The notes under the pieces: generated by a model
Told to the model about the DNA's origin: nothing
Databases searched by the model: none
What the model saw: the letters and a program-made list of their open reading frames with translations, nothing else
Assembly: GCA_037349105.1 (NCBI GenBank)
Contig: JAYJMM010000068.1
Coordinates: forward strand, 1 to 64,000
DNA: 64,000 nt
Source: Limnomonas spitsbergensis
Taxonomy: Eukaryota > Chlorophyta > Chlorophyceae > Chlamydomonadales
Reading direction: 5' to 3'
Shown: piece by piece, positions 1-10,449 of the stretch
Layout of the letters: each line of letters begins with the position of its first letter
Position numbering within the stretch: position 1 is the stretch's first letter
Made by a program: the position numbers and the translations under genes

Positions 1-2053
1 CCCCTAAACCCTAAACCCTAAACCCTAAACCCTAAACCCTAAACCCTAAACCCTAAACCCTAAACCCTAAACCCTAAACCCTAAACCCTAAACCCTAAAC
101 CCTAAACCCTAAACCCTAAACCCTAAACCCTAAACCCTAAACCCTAAACCCTAAACCCTAAACCCTAAACCCTAAACCCTAAACCCTAAACCCTAAACCC
201 TAAACCCTAAACCCTAAACCCTAAACCCTAAACCCTAAACCCTAAACCCTAAACCCTAAACCCTAAACCCTAAACCCTAAACCCTAAACCCTAAACCCTA
301 AACCCTAAACCCTAAACCCTAAACCCTAAACCCTAAACCCTAAACCCTAAACCCTAAACCCTAAACCCTAAACCCTAAACCCTAAACCCTAAACCCTAAA
401 CCCTAAACCCTAAACCCTAAACCCTAAACCCTAAACCCTAAACCCTAAACCCTAAACCCTAAACCCTAAACCCTAAACCCTAAACCCTAAACCCTAAACC
501 CTAAACCCTAAACCCTAAACCCTAAACCCTAAACCCTAAACCCTAAACCCTAAACCCTAAACCCTAAACCCTAAACCCTAAACCCTAAACCCTAAACCCT
601 AAACCCTAAACCCTAAACCCTAAACCCTAAACCCTAAACCCTAAACCCTAAACCCTAAACCCTAAACCCTAAACCCTAAACCCTAAACCCTAAACCCTAA
701 ACCCTAAACCCTAAACCCTAAACCCTAAACCCTAAACCCTAAACCCTAAACCCTAAACCCTAAACCCTAAACCCTAAACCCTAAACCCTAAACCCTAAAC
801 CCTAAACCCTAAACCCTAAACCCTAAACCCTAAACCCTAAACCCTAAACCCTAAACCCTAAACCCTAAACCCTAAACCCTAAACCCTAAACCCTAAACCC
901 TAAACCCTAAACCCTAAACCCTAAACCCTAAACCCTAAACCCTAAACCCTAAACCCTAAACCCTAAACCCTAAACCCTAAACCCTAAACCCTAAACCCTA
1001 AACCCTAAACCCTAAACCCTAAACCCTAAACCCTAAACCCTAAACCCTAAACCCTAAACCCTAAACCCTAAACCCTAAACCCTAAACCCTAAACCCTAAA
1101 CCCTAAACCCTAAACCCTAAACCCTAAACCCTAAACCCTAAACCCTAAACCCTAAACCCTAAACCCTAAACCCTAAACCCTAAACCCTAAACCCTAAACC
1201 CTAAACCCTAAACCCTAAACCCTAAACCCTAAACCCTAAACCCTAAACCCTAAACCCTAAACCCTAAACCCTAAACCCTAAACCCTAAACCCTAAACCCT
1301 AAACCCTAAACCCTAAACCCTAAACCCTAAACCCTAAACCCTAAACCCTAAACCCTAAACCCTAAACCCTAAACCCTAAACCCTAAACCCTAAACCCTAA
1401 ACCCTAAACCCTAAACCCTAAACCCTAAACCCTAAACCCTAAACCCTAAACCCTAAACCCTAAACCCTAAACCCTAAACCCTAAACCCTAAACCCTAAAC
1501 CCTAAACCCTAAACCCTAAACCCTAAACCCTAAACCCTAAACCCTAAACCCTAAACCCTAAACCCTAAACCCTAAACCCTAAACCCTAAACCCTAAACCC
1601 TAAACCCTAAACCCTAAACCCTAAACCCTAAACCCTAAACCCTAAACCCTAAACCCTAAACCCTAAACCCTAAACCCTAAACCCTAAACCCTAAACCCTA
1701 AACCCTAAACCCTAAACCCTAAACCCTAAACCCTAAACCCTAAACCCTAAACCCTAAACCCTAAACCCTAAACCCTAAACCCTAAACCCTAAAACCCTAA
1801 ACCCTAAACCCTAAACCCTAAACCCTAAACCCTAAACCCTAAACCCTAAACCCTAAACCCTAAACCCTAAACCCTAAACCCTAAACCCTAAACCCTAAAC
1901 CCTAAACCCTAAACCCTAAACCCTAAACCCTAAAACCCTAAACCCTAAAACCCTAAACCCTAAACCCTAAACCCTAAACCCTAAACCCTAAACCCTAAAC
2001 CCTAAACCCTAAACCCTAAACCCTAAACCCTAAACCCTAAACCCTAAACCCTA
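1..2053. repeat. Telomere, (CCCTAAA)n array
   Basis: About 290 head-to-tail copies of the 7-mer CCCTAAA, reading TTTAGGG toward the end, so this is the left terminus of a chromosome. The array is nearly perfect except for three 8-mer CCCTAAAA variants, all in its inner part (near 1789, 1932 and 1947). It stops abruptly at CCCTAG and unique sequence starts at about 2054. TTTAGGG is the canonical plant and many-green-algae telomere; the 8-mer equals the TTTTAGGG type known from Chlamydomonas but is here only a sporadic variant. Confidence 0.99.
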
Positions 2054-2474
2054 GTATGGTTCATCAGACATACTTAACATGACATAGGCACACACAAATG
2101 TTGAAATTGGGCCATATTGGCCCACTTGCACTATAGTTATTTCACAATATGTTTGGTGTGAAGTTGACATTAATTTTTAATGGTATGCCCCCACATAGGC
2201 AGCTTCATCAATTGCAGTTGCAGCACGGCAGCATCACTACAGCAGCAGAGGCAACAGCAATACGCAGCACTTGCATCATACCATAGCACACATAGGCTGG
2301 GCCCCCTCCCTTTAAACCCTAACTGAAACCGAAAATCCTGGCACCACCAGCCCCCAGCCCATCAAGCAGGCGGAAGTAGGTTGGGGAGAAGGTGGCAGAG
2401 GAACCCTTGTCACCTGTTTTTTTCAAAGCTAGTGACAAGGGTGTGGAGCCTTAAGCTAGGTACATTGCATCAGC
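2054..2474 (+). other. Upstream region of the 1311-codon ORF
   Basis: No convincing gene. It holds a CAG/GCA-rich stretch at about 2200-2270 and a CT/C-rich patch followed by a telomere-like motif. No clear TATA box was picked out. It is probably the promoter and 5' leader of the downstream ORF, given its position between the telomere and the ATG. Confidence 0.4.
2314..2322 (+). promoter_or_regulatory. Telo-box-like motif AAACCCTAA
   Basis: One AAACCCTAA motif lies about 150 bp upstream of the ATG at 2475. In land plants this telo-box occurs in promoters of growth and translation genes and binds telobox/TRB-type Myb proteins. Another copy is at 7401-7409 near the other end of the segment. 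So close to a telomere both may simply be telomere-derived scraps, so function is uncertain. Confidence 0.3.
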
Positions 2475-5400
2475 ATGTCAGCAAGCACTCCATCTTCATA
2501 CGGGAAAAGGGAAAGGGAGAGGGAGCAAGACCTACGCCTTTCTCAAGATCTACACAATCTTCCTCAAGTAAAAGCGTTTTTGAAAAAGGTGGCTGAGTTC
2601 TCAAAGAAGGGAGACCAAAAACGACTGGCAACAGGGTTCAAAGTCTCAAACCTAAGAGTGGGAAACACCTACATATTCACACTGGATTTGGATTCGACCC
2701 CCTTTGACAAAAGTAAACACAGGAGGTTCCAAGCCTTCCCAGAGTACCCACTCATCAAGGTTGATGAAGGCAAGGGCAAGATGAGCATTGTTGTCCTGGC
2801 TGCCATATCTACAGAGGCAGGCAACAAAATGGTGTGGATGCCAAAGGTGGCAGAGGGAGAGGCTGATGAGATGGGGAGGTTGTGGGACTCCCTGGAAAAG
2901 CATGTGGGAGAAGAGGGGATCACCACACTGGAAGCCCTCAAGGAGCATGTGCTCTTGATGTCAAAGCCAGGGAAGCCTTTCACTGCTCTGAGATCTCAGG
3001 CGTACACAGCGCCCATGGACGATTTCGCTAAGAAGATCCTCCCAGACCCCAGGATTTACATCAGCAACCTGCCAAGGGCAACCCCAGTAGATGCCCCTGT
3101 CATGGTACAAAACCATGCAGGCATGCACATCATTGGGGAACATGGGCTTCCTGTACTGGTGGGTCCCAAGATTGAGGCCCACAAGTATGTGGAGCATTGT
3201 AACACACACCAATCACCAGGTGAGCCTCCCCAGTCTTACCTGGTTGGCCCACCATATGTCCAGATCAGAGGTCCACAAGCAGGGGTTGGGGGTGTGAAAG
3301 CAACTTCCACACCCATACCCCCTGATGAGGGAATGACCAAGGTGCATGCAGGTGAAGATGTCAATGTTGACACATTCACAGTGGTAGCACCCTTGTCATC
3401 TGCATTTGATATCATACTACAGCTCCATGTCAGCAACCCCAAGGGCACCAAGTTCATCAGGACCTCTAAGGTGGAATTCAGGCCTAGTGAGGATGATCAT
3501 GATATACTAGTGCCTGGCCTGTTGACAAACAAAGTCCACAAAGAGAGGAGGAATGGGACAGAGTTCAAACTGGCATCAGATATGAAAAGTGCATGGCTAG
3601 GACAGCTTGAGGCAGGATCGGGGGGAGTTTACATGGTCCTAGGGTGGAAGGATGCCACAAATGAGGAGTTGGAGGCTGTAAGGCGAATGGTCATGCATGC
3701 CATATGTGAAAGCGCAGTATGGGAAGGGCACGTGGGGCCACATGTAGATGGCCCCCTCCCTTTTGACACATCCACATGGCCCAAAATGACTGGCAACACA
3801 CATCCCATCCTAGCAGGGGCAAAGCTAGTTGAGGTGATGGCCAAGATCAAACATGGGGATGTTGAGGAGATGGCCATTGAGGCAGGGGTGGAGGACTTGC
3901 CAGAAAGGGTGCTGGAATACTGGCCAGATAAGGTGTGGATCGTGGCAGAGAGCCAGCAACTCAAGAGCAACATAGGGGACAACATGTCAAGGGTACACAC
4001 ACCATGGCCTGTGGAAACCTTGAAGGAGGAAGCACAAGAGAGGGGTGAAAGTCAGGTGGATGACCTCATCAACAAGCTCAGGCGGTACATCAATATGGAC
4101 CATGCTGAGGACGTGCCAGGTTGCATGATGGCAATCTGGTTGGGAACTGATACAGTCATCCTTTCACAAGAGGTGTTGAGTCTCACAGGGGGGGCTGGGG
4201 GGGGGGAGGAACATGGGCCAATAAGATCACTTCAGATGGACATTGATGCCAACCAAAGGAAAAGCTATGTCAGCACTGTCCTCAAGCCATGCAAGGCTAC
4301 AACTGGGCCACATTGGGGAGGGTATGGATTCCTGGCTTACCAGGGCCATGGGGTGGGAATGAGTGGGAAGGCCATGGAGCAAGGGGAGCTTGAGGCCTAC
4401 ATAAGGCAAACAGGCATACACACACTTCAGGAGGAGGAGGAGGGGCCAAACATCAGTGGGGAAGGCTTGGCAGAAGGCATCATTGGGCTCACTGAATTCA
4501 CATTACAGTCAGCTAGGGAGCAGGGGAAGACGTTGGCCCTGGTGGCTTGTGCTGAGTATGATAAGAAAGCAATACAGTTCCAGTCATACTCTGGTAGCCC
4601 TGCCCATTTGACAAAGGACAGGGTGGCTCAAAAAGATGTGGACGACTTGGAGGAGAAGGCCAATGCATACATGGGGGGGGCACAGACTCTCAGGGCAAAG
4701 GCAATCTTCAATGAAGCATTGGAGGTCGTGTGCAACAAGGCCTTGTCTCCACTAGACACAGCACACAAGGGAGGAGGGACTCCCAACAGGATGGAGTGGG
4801 GATTCCAGATTCATTTCACAAGGGGGGAACAGATACCTGGTGCACTGCTGGATGTGCTCACAGAGGTGAATGCAAGGATCCTACTCCTGGACAAGGGGGC
4901 TCACATGGCCATAGTGCCAGTCAAGTCTTGGCAAAGAGTGGTGTACAAGTGGGTGGATCAGTGGAAAGGCTTGGTCAAGGCAAGAGTGTTCAGCACAGTG
5001 TCAATTGAGGCCTCAGTGCTCAGAGGGATGCTTTCCATGGTCTTTGCCACAAACTTCATGTATGACTCAGGCAGCCAAGGCTCATCGAATCTGCTGGGAA
5101 AGACAGAGGTGGGCAAGGACATCAGGAGGGCCATCAAGACACATGGCTTCCCACGAATTGGCAAGGCTATGCTAGAAACAATGATGCCAGGGCAAGAGGG
5201 GACCAGTGAACTTGGAATGCCAGGTCAGCAAGCCAGGGTGGATTCCCTGAAGAGTGCCCTGAGGTCAACCATGAGAAAGGTGGAGGAGAAGGAGAGTGTG
5301 ACCACCCAGGACTTCATGAAGACAATCAGCATGGTGTTCTCACCAATTCATGGTTGGGGGAAAGAATTGTTCATGCCCATCAGCTTGGACCAGTGCAAGG

Positions 5401-6410
5401 CATTGCTGGGGCCTATCCTCAAGCTGTACCCTGTGGAGGCCATGGCCAAAAGCTCCCTCTCAATTGAGATGGATGTGAACTTCACATGGCTGGAGGCTGG
5501 GGGGAACAGGACACCCTTGCCCATCACAGCAACACTGCAGGGGGGGAGGATGATGCACAGGAATCCAGCATGTGAGCCCCAAGAGAGTCTCAGGGCCTTG
5601 AAGGGAAAGTACCAGGAATCAGACACCACCTGGAAAACTCGAATAAACATCAAGGGGAGCCTGTCAAACATGTGGAGGCAGTTCCTGGGAAAGGACAGGG
5701 CATCTTACTTCAAAGCCTTTCAGGGTGATGCACAGAGGGACACCCCATGTGCCATGGACAGCACACTCAATGCCACCACTCTGCAAGGGGTAGTACAGAG
5801 CATCATGACCAAGGTCATCAGCCCAATGCCAGGAGCAAACCACATTCACAGGCTCACCTCAGCTGAGATCATGCTCAAGGTCCTTTACCACCACTCCTAC
5901 CTGCCCATTTGCAATGGTGATGAAGAGAATGCTAAGGAGACCATGGGAAGCCACATCCTCCTGGTCATGGCTGGAACCACCATGTTCCCCAAGGTGTCAA
6001 TAGCAGACAAGATCACCTTCAGCTTCCTCAAGGACACCCCAGGGCACACAGGCATCCCTACAGAGGACCCTGAAGGCTACCCAGACCCCATGGTGGCCAA
6101 CGTTATGGAGGCACTCAAGGTCAGCCACTTTGCTGGTGCCACACCAGCAAGAATCATCCTCAGACACCAGCAGATGATGGATGAGGTCAGTGGCAAGATC
6201 AACCTCCTGGTCAATGTGGTGGTGGCTGCTCTGGAGATGAGGTACCCCCTTACTACCATCATGAGGAGGACAGATCATGGCCCAGGCATGGGGGCTGGCA
6301 CCTCTGCTGGGAACCAAGATGATGAGGGAGGAAACACATCTGGTGATGAGGAAGAGGATGACCCTGAGTTTGGGGGCTTCTATGACTTCTCTCAAGGGAT
6401 GAATGACTAA
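2475..6410 (+). CDS. Unrecognised 1311-aa protein, subtelomeric single-exon ORF
   Basis: A single uninterrupted frame of 1311 codons, ATG at 2475 and TAA at 6408-6410; a chance ORF of this length is not credible. I do not recognise a domain. The N-terminus is charged and probably disordered (KREREREQDL near residue 10). The middle is mixed alpha/beta-like with no obvious signal peptide or membrane helix. The last ~45 residues are Gly/Asp/Glu-rich and acidic (GDEEEDDPEF) and end in GMND. The coding strand is strongly G/A-rich. The gene lacks introns in its frame, unlike the other genes in the window, and it is the only gene between the telomere and an internal telomeric block. Just after the stop there is a G|GTAACA donor-like site and more splice-like sites follow. 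It could be a subtelomeric host gene family or the protein of a telomere-targeted mobile element; the sequence does not decide. Confidence 0.85.
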   Translation: MSASTPSSYGKREREREQDLRLSQDLHNLPQVKAFLKKVAEFSKKGDQKRLATGFKVSNLRVGNTYIFTLDLDSTPFDKSKHRRFQAFPEYPLIKVDEGKGKMSIVVLAAISTEAGNKMVWMPKVAEGEADEMGRLWDSLEKHVGEEGITTLEALKEHVLLMSKPGKPFTALRSQAYTAPMDDFAKKILPDPRIYISNLPRATPVDAPVMVQNHAGMHIIGEHGLPVLVGPKIEAHKYVEHCNTHQSPGEPPQSYLVGPPYVQIRGPQAGVGGVKATSTPIPPDEGMTKVHAGEDVNVDTFTVVAPLSSAFDIILQLHVSNPKGTKFIRTSKVEFRPSEDDHDILVPGLLTNKVHKERRNGTEFKLASDMKSAWLGQLEAGSGGVYMVLGWKDATNEELEAVRRMVMHAICESAVWEGHVGPHVDGPLPFDTSTWPKMTGNTHPILAGAKLVEVMAKIKHGDVEEMAIEAGVEDLPERVLEYWPDKVWIVAESQQLKSNIGDNMSRVHTPWPVETLKEEAQERGESQVDDLINKLRRYINMDHAEDVPGCMMAIWLGTDTVILSQEVLSLTGGAGGGEEHGPIRSLQMDIDANQRKSYVSTVLKPCKATTGPHWGGYGFLAYQGHGVGMSGKAMEQGELEAYIRQTGIHTLQEEEEGPNISGEGLAEGIIGLTEFTLQSAREQGKTLALVACAEYDKKAIQFQSYSGSPAHLTKDRVAQKDVDDLEEKANAYMGGAQTLRAKAIFNEALEVVCNKALSPLDTAHKGGGTPNRMEWGFQIHFTRGEQIPGALLDVLTEVNARILLLDKGAHMAIVPVKSWQRVVYKWVDQWKGLVKARVFSTVSIEASVLRGMLSMVFATNFMYDSGSQGSSNLLGKTEVGKDIRRAIKTHGFPRIGKAMLETMMPGQEGTSELGMPGQQARVDSLKSALRSTMRKVEEKESVTTQDFMKTISMVFSPIHGWGKELFMPISLDQCKALLGPILKLYPVEAMAKSSLSIEMDVNFTWLEAGGNRTPLPITATLQGGRMMHRNPACEPQESLRALKGKYQESDTTWKTRINIKGSLSNMWRQFLGKDRASYFKAFQGDAQRDTPCAMDSTLNATTLQGVVQSIMTKVISPMPGANHIHRLTSAEIMLKVLYHHSYLPICNGDEENAKETMGSHILLVMAGTTMFPKVSIADKITFSFLKDTPGHTGIPTEDPEGYPDPMVANVMEALKVSHFAGATPARIILRHQQMMDEVSGKINLLVNVVVAALEMRYPLTTIMRRTDHGPGMGAGTSAGNQDDEGGNTSGDEEEDDPEFGGFYDFSQGMND

Positions 6411-7542
6411 GGTAACACCATTGTTAACTAACATAATACATATATGGTAACAAAACATCATATACCAATGGATCATGCAGGTGTCATGGCATCACAATGG
6501 TCCACTGCCCCAAAGAGTTATGATGAGGTGGAGGGGCAGAGATTACAAGATGGAGGGATGGAGATATGGGTGGAGGGCTAAAAAAAAAGATGGAAAAGAC
6601 ATCAAAAGAGGCAAAAAAAATGTTGGAAAAAATAAGGGAGTGGAGCCCATGGATAAGTGGTGGATATATGGTTACAAGCTTGGAATTTCAAGAAGGTGAG
6701 CACACATTTCAATGTACAGGTTTTGACCCAATCATCTTATATACAACAATACATGCAGAGGCTGCTCCAAAGAGTTATGCTAACCAGGAGGAGGGGCATG
6801 CTTACTCTCTTGAAATGCCATTAAGGTAAGCACATTTCACCCATGTTAATTATACTGCTTATACATCTAATATACATACAATGCTTGCAGTGTTATGCAA
6901 GACTTGAGTGGGGACTGCAAGATTGCCTGCAAGATTTGAGAAGTCTATGCTGAGGAGGATTGCTTGAAGTAAACATGCTTGATGCACATGTTAACTCCCC
7001 CTCCCCCCACTCACATGGTGTACCCATCTACAAAACACCAGGGGGAGGGGTAAGAAGCACTGGGTGGGGCCAATGAGAGAACCTCCAACTTGGGTTTAGC
7101 CCTAAAGTGGTGGCCCTGGACCAAGGTGTGTGAATACACACACCTTGACTGATCTCTCAAGGTAAGACATTGCCCATGTACCTCAATATCACCTATGTTT
7201 TTGAATTATACTTGTCAGCATTATAGCTATGTAGTGATTATGCTTAAAACCATTGATTGCTTACTTTCATGTTTTGACTAATGAAAACTTCAAATTTAGA
7301 AATTCTGAAGACACCATTGTCTTAGTCACATCAAACCAATGAAAATGATATATAATAGTGGTATGTTTGTAAACTAAGTCCCAAAGGCCATAACTTCTTG
7401 AAACCCTAATAACTCTGAAAATCCTCGGGGAAATTTGTTTAAAATTTGGGAGTGTAATAGTGGTACCTTAACTGACACATCCCCAAATTTTTAGCTCATT
7501 CTGTTAAGGTTGGGGGGGTTGGGGAGTGGGGAGATACCCATA
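6411..7542 (+). other. 3' region of the 1311-codon ORF with alternating splice-like signals
   Basis: No long ORF. On the plus strand, acceptor- and donor-like sites alternate: donor at about 6411, acceptor ATGCAG at 6480, donor GGTGAGC at 6696, acceptor TACAG at 6720, donor GGTAAGC at 6826, acceptor GCAG at about 6890 and donor GGTAAGA at 7162. This looks like small exons of a 3' UTR or of alternative C-termini. The motif CCAAAGAGTTATG occurs in two of the putative exons (near 6510 and 6768). The rest, about 7200-7540, is AT-richer and shows a telo-box at 7401. Confidence 0.35.
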
Positions 7543-7664
7543 TAAACCCTAAACCCTAAACCCTAAACCCTAAACCCTAAACCCTAAACCCTAAACCCTA
7601 AACCCTAAACCCTAAACCCTAAACCCTAAACCCTAAACCCTAAACCCTAAACCCTTAACCCTAG
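7543..7664. repeat. Internal telomeric repeat block
   Basis: About 16 copies of CCCTAAA in the same orientation as the terminal telomere, ending in a degenerate CCCTTAACCCTAGGGG. With the terminal array it brackets the 5.5 kb segment 2054-7542. Either the segment was inserted into telomeric DNA, or an old chromosome end was extended. Confidence 0.97.
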
Positions 7665-8555
7665 GGGTGAATCGCCAGAGGAACTTCCTGTACACAGGAA
7701 GATTCGGCCCTCCAAAATTGGCTGGCTTCACACAGGCATGCACACGAAGTCCGAAGCGATCATATGATATGCAAGAAAGATCACCAATGGATAACGTTCG
7801 TCTCTCCTTCAGTTTAACTGTGCGGTAAGTGTAACCAAAACATAACGCTGGCTAAACATTGCGTGGGAAAAAGTATCGCCAAGATGTATGTTAGGTTCGC
7901 GCTGAAGTTCGGCCACCACTCAAGTTTCGGCTGCGCACCTGGAAACGTCAAGGCATATACTACATAGCTTGTGAACCTCATGATAGTTACAACCTTCAGG
8001 AGAGCACAAGTCCACTGCCACTGAAGTTTCACTACCTCGTACTCGACTGTGCACCGGGACACTTCAAGGCATATCGCTCATGGCTCGTGAACCTCAAGAT
8101 AGTTGCAACTTTCAGGACCGCACAAGTCCACTGCCGCTGAAGTTTCACTACTCGACTGTGCACCGGGTCACTTCAAGGCATATAGCTCATGGCTCGTGAA
8201 CCTCAAGATAGATACAACTTTCAAGACCGCACAAGTCCACTGGCGCACTCAAGTTCCACACTTGACCTATGATGTGCACATGCAACCTTCATGCTGGACT
8301 TCAGCCACCAGTTATGTTCATGCACCACTTCACTTCAGCCACCAATGAACTTCAAACACTTACGCCCATGATGTGCACATGCATCCTTTGGCTCATGCTG
8401 AACTTCAGCCACCAGTTATGTTCATGCACCACTTCACTTCAGCCACCAATGAACTTCAAACACATATTAACTTCAAGCCCAAATGAACTTCTTGTACCTA
8501 CGCCTTGGATGAGCACATGCAATATGTGGCTCATGCTGATTTCAGCCACCACTGT
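7665..8555. repeat. Degenerate tandem duplications, no gene
   Basis: About 7925-8245 holds three imperfect ~110-116 bp units, each with ACAAGTCCACTG (near 8008, 8124 and 8233) and TTCAAGGCATAT. About 8265-8545 holds a second family built on TTCAGCCACCA and TGAACTTCAAACAC, spaced by about 100 bp. I see no coding potential beyond short chance frames. The last part, at about 8550, runs straight into the 44-bp minisatellite. Confidence 0.7.
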
Positions 8556-10449
8556 CTCCACCCAACAGGTTGCGCGGCACAAATTAACCAGGGACCTGTC
8601 TCCCCCCCAAACAGGTTGCGCACCACAATTTAACCAGGGACCTGTCTCCACCCAACAGGTTGCGCGGCACAAATTAACCAGGGACCTGTCTCCCCCCAAC
8701 AGGTTGCACGGCACAATTTAACCAGGGACCTGTCTCCACCCAACAGGTTGCGCGGCACAAATTAACCAGGGACCTGTCTCCCCCCAACAGGTTGCGCGGC
8801 ACAAATTAACCAGGGACATGTCTCCACCCAACAGGTTGCACGGCACAATTTAACCAGGGACCTGTCTCCACCCAACAGGTTGCACGGCACAAATTAACCA
8901 GGGACATGTCTCCACCCAACAGGTTGCACGGCACAAATTAACCAGGGACCTGTCTCCCCCCCCAACAGGTTGCACGGCACAATTTAACCAGGGACCTGTC
9001 TCCACCCAACAGGTTGCGCACCACAAATTAACCAGGGACCTGTCTCCACCCAACAGGTTGCACGGCACAAATTAACCAGGGACATGTCTCCACCCAACAG
9101 GTTGCACGGCACAAATTAACCAGGGACCTGTCTCCACCCAACAGGTTGCGCGCCACAATTTAACCAGGGACCTGTCTCCACCCAACAGGTTGCGCACCAC
9201 AATTTAACCAGGGACCTGTCTCCACCCAACAGGTTGCGCGGCACAATTTAACCAGGGACCTGTCTCCCCCCCCAACAGGTTGCACGGCATAATTTAACCA
9301 GGGACCTGTCTCCACCCAACAGGTTGCGCAACACAAATTAACCAGGGACCTGTCTCCACCCAACAGGTTGCGCGGCACAATTTAACCAGGGACCTGTCTC
9401 CCCCCCCAACAGGTTGCACGGCACAATTTAACCAGGGACCTGTCTCCACCCAACAGGTTGCGCGCCACAAATTAACCAGGGACCTGTCTCCACCCAACAG
9501 GTTGCGCACCACAATTTAACCAGGGACCTGTCTCCACCCAACAGGTTGCACGGCACAAATTAACCAGGGACCTGTCTCCACCCAACAGGTTGCACGGCAC
9601 AAATTAACCAGGGACCTGTCTCCACCCAACAGGTTGCGCGCCACAATTTAACCAGGGACCTGTCTCCACCCAACAGGTTGCGCACCACAATTTAACCAGG
9701 GACCTGTCTCCACCCAACAGGTTGCGCGCCACAATTTAACCAGGGACCTGTCTCCACCCAACAGGTTGCGCGGCACAATTTAACCAGGGACCTGTCTCCA
9801 CCCAACAGGTTGCGCAACACAAATTAACCAGGGACCTGTCTCCACCCAACAGGTTGCGCAACACAAATTAACCAGGGACCTGTCTCCACCCAACAGGTTG
9901 CGCGGCACAATTTAACCAGGGACCTGTCTCCCCCCCCAACAGGTTGCACGGCACAATTTAACCAGGGACCTGTCTCCACCCAACAGGTTGCGCGCCACAA
10001 ATTAACCAGGGACCTGTCTCCACCCAACAGGTTGCGCACCACAATTTAACCAGGGACCTGTCTCCACCCAACAGGTTGCACGGCACAAATTAACCAGGGA
10101 CCTGTCTCCACCCAAACAGGTTGCGCGGCACAATTTAACCAGGGACCTGTCTCCACCCAACAGGTTGCGCACCACAGATTAACCAGGGACCTGTCTCCCC
10201 CCCCAACAGGTTGCACGGCACAATTTAACCAGGGACCTGTCTCCACCCAACAGGTTGCGCACCACAATTTAACCAGGGACCTGTCTCCACCCAACAGGTT
10301 GCACGGCACAAATTAACCAGGGACCTGTCTCCACCCAACAGGTTGCGCGCCACAAATTTACCAGGGACCTGTCTCCACCCAACAGGTTGCGCGCCACAAA
10401 TTAACCTGGGACCTGTCTCCCCCCCAACAGGTTGCGCGGCACAAATTAA
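8556..10449. repeat. 44-bp minisatellite, about 43 copies
   Basis: Head-to-tail 44-bp units with core ACCAGGGACCTGTCTCC followed by CAACAGGTTGCGCGGCACAA. Variants alternate at CACC versus CCCCC and at GCGCGGC/GCACGGC/GCGCACC/GCGCGCC. Each unit contains ACCTGT and its reverse complement ACAGGT about 9 bases apart, so each could fold into a small hairpin. The unit is not a multiple of 3, and the reading frames across it are chance frames. Confidence 0.97.

Noticed and set aside
2652..6476. Minus-strand and alternate-frame open frames across the 1311-codon ORF
   Set aside because: Shadows of the purine-rich main frame.
8556..10449. CRISPR-like array
   Set aside because: Units are direct 44-bp repeats with no unique spacers, in a eukaryotic subtelomere; it is a minisatellite.
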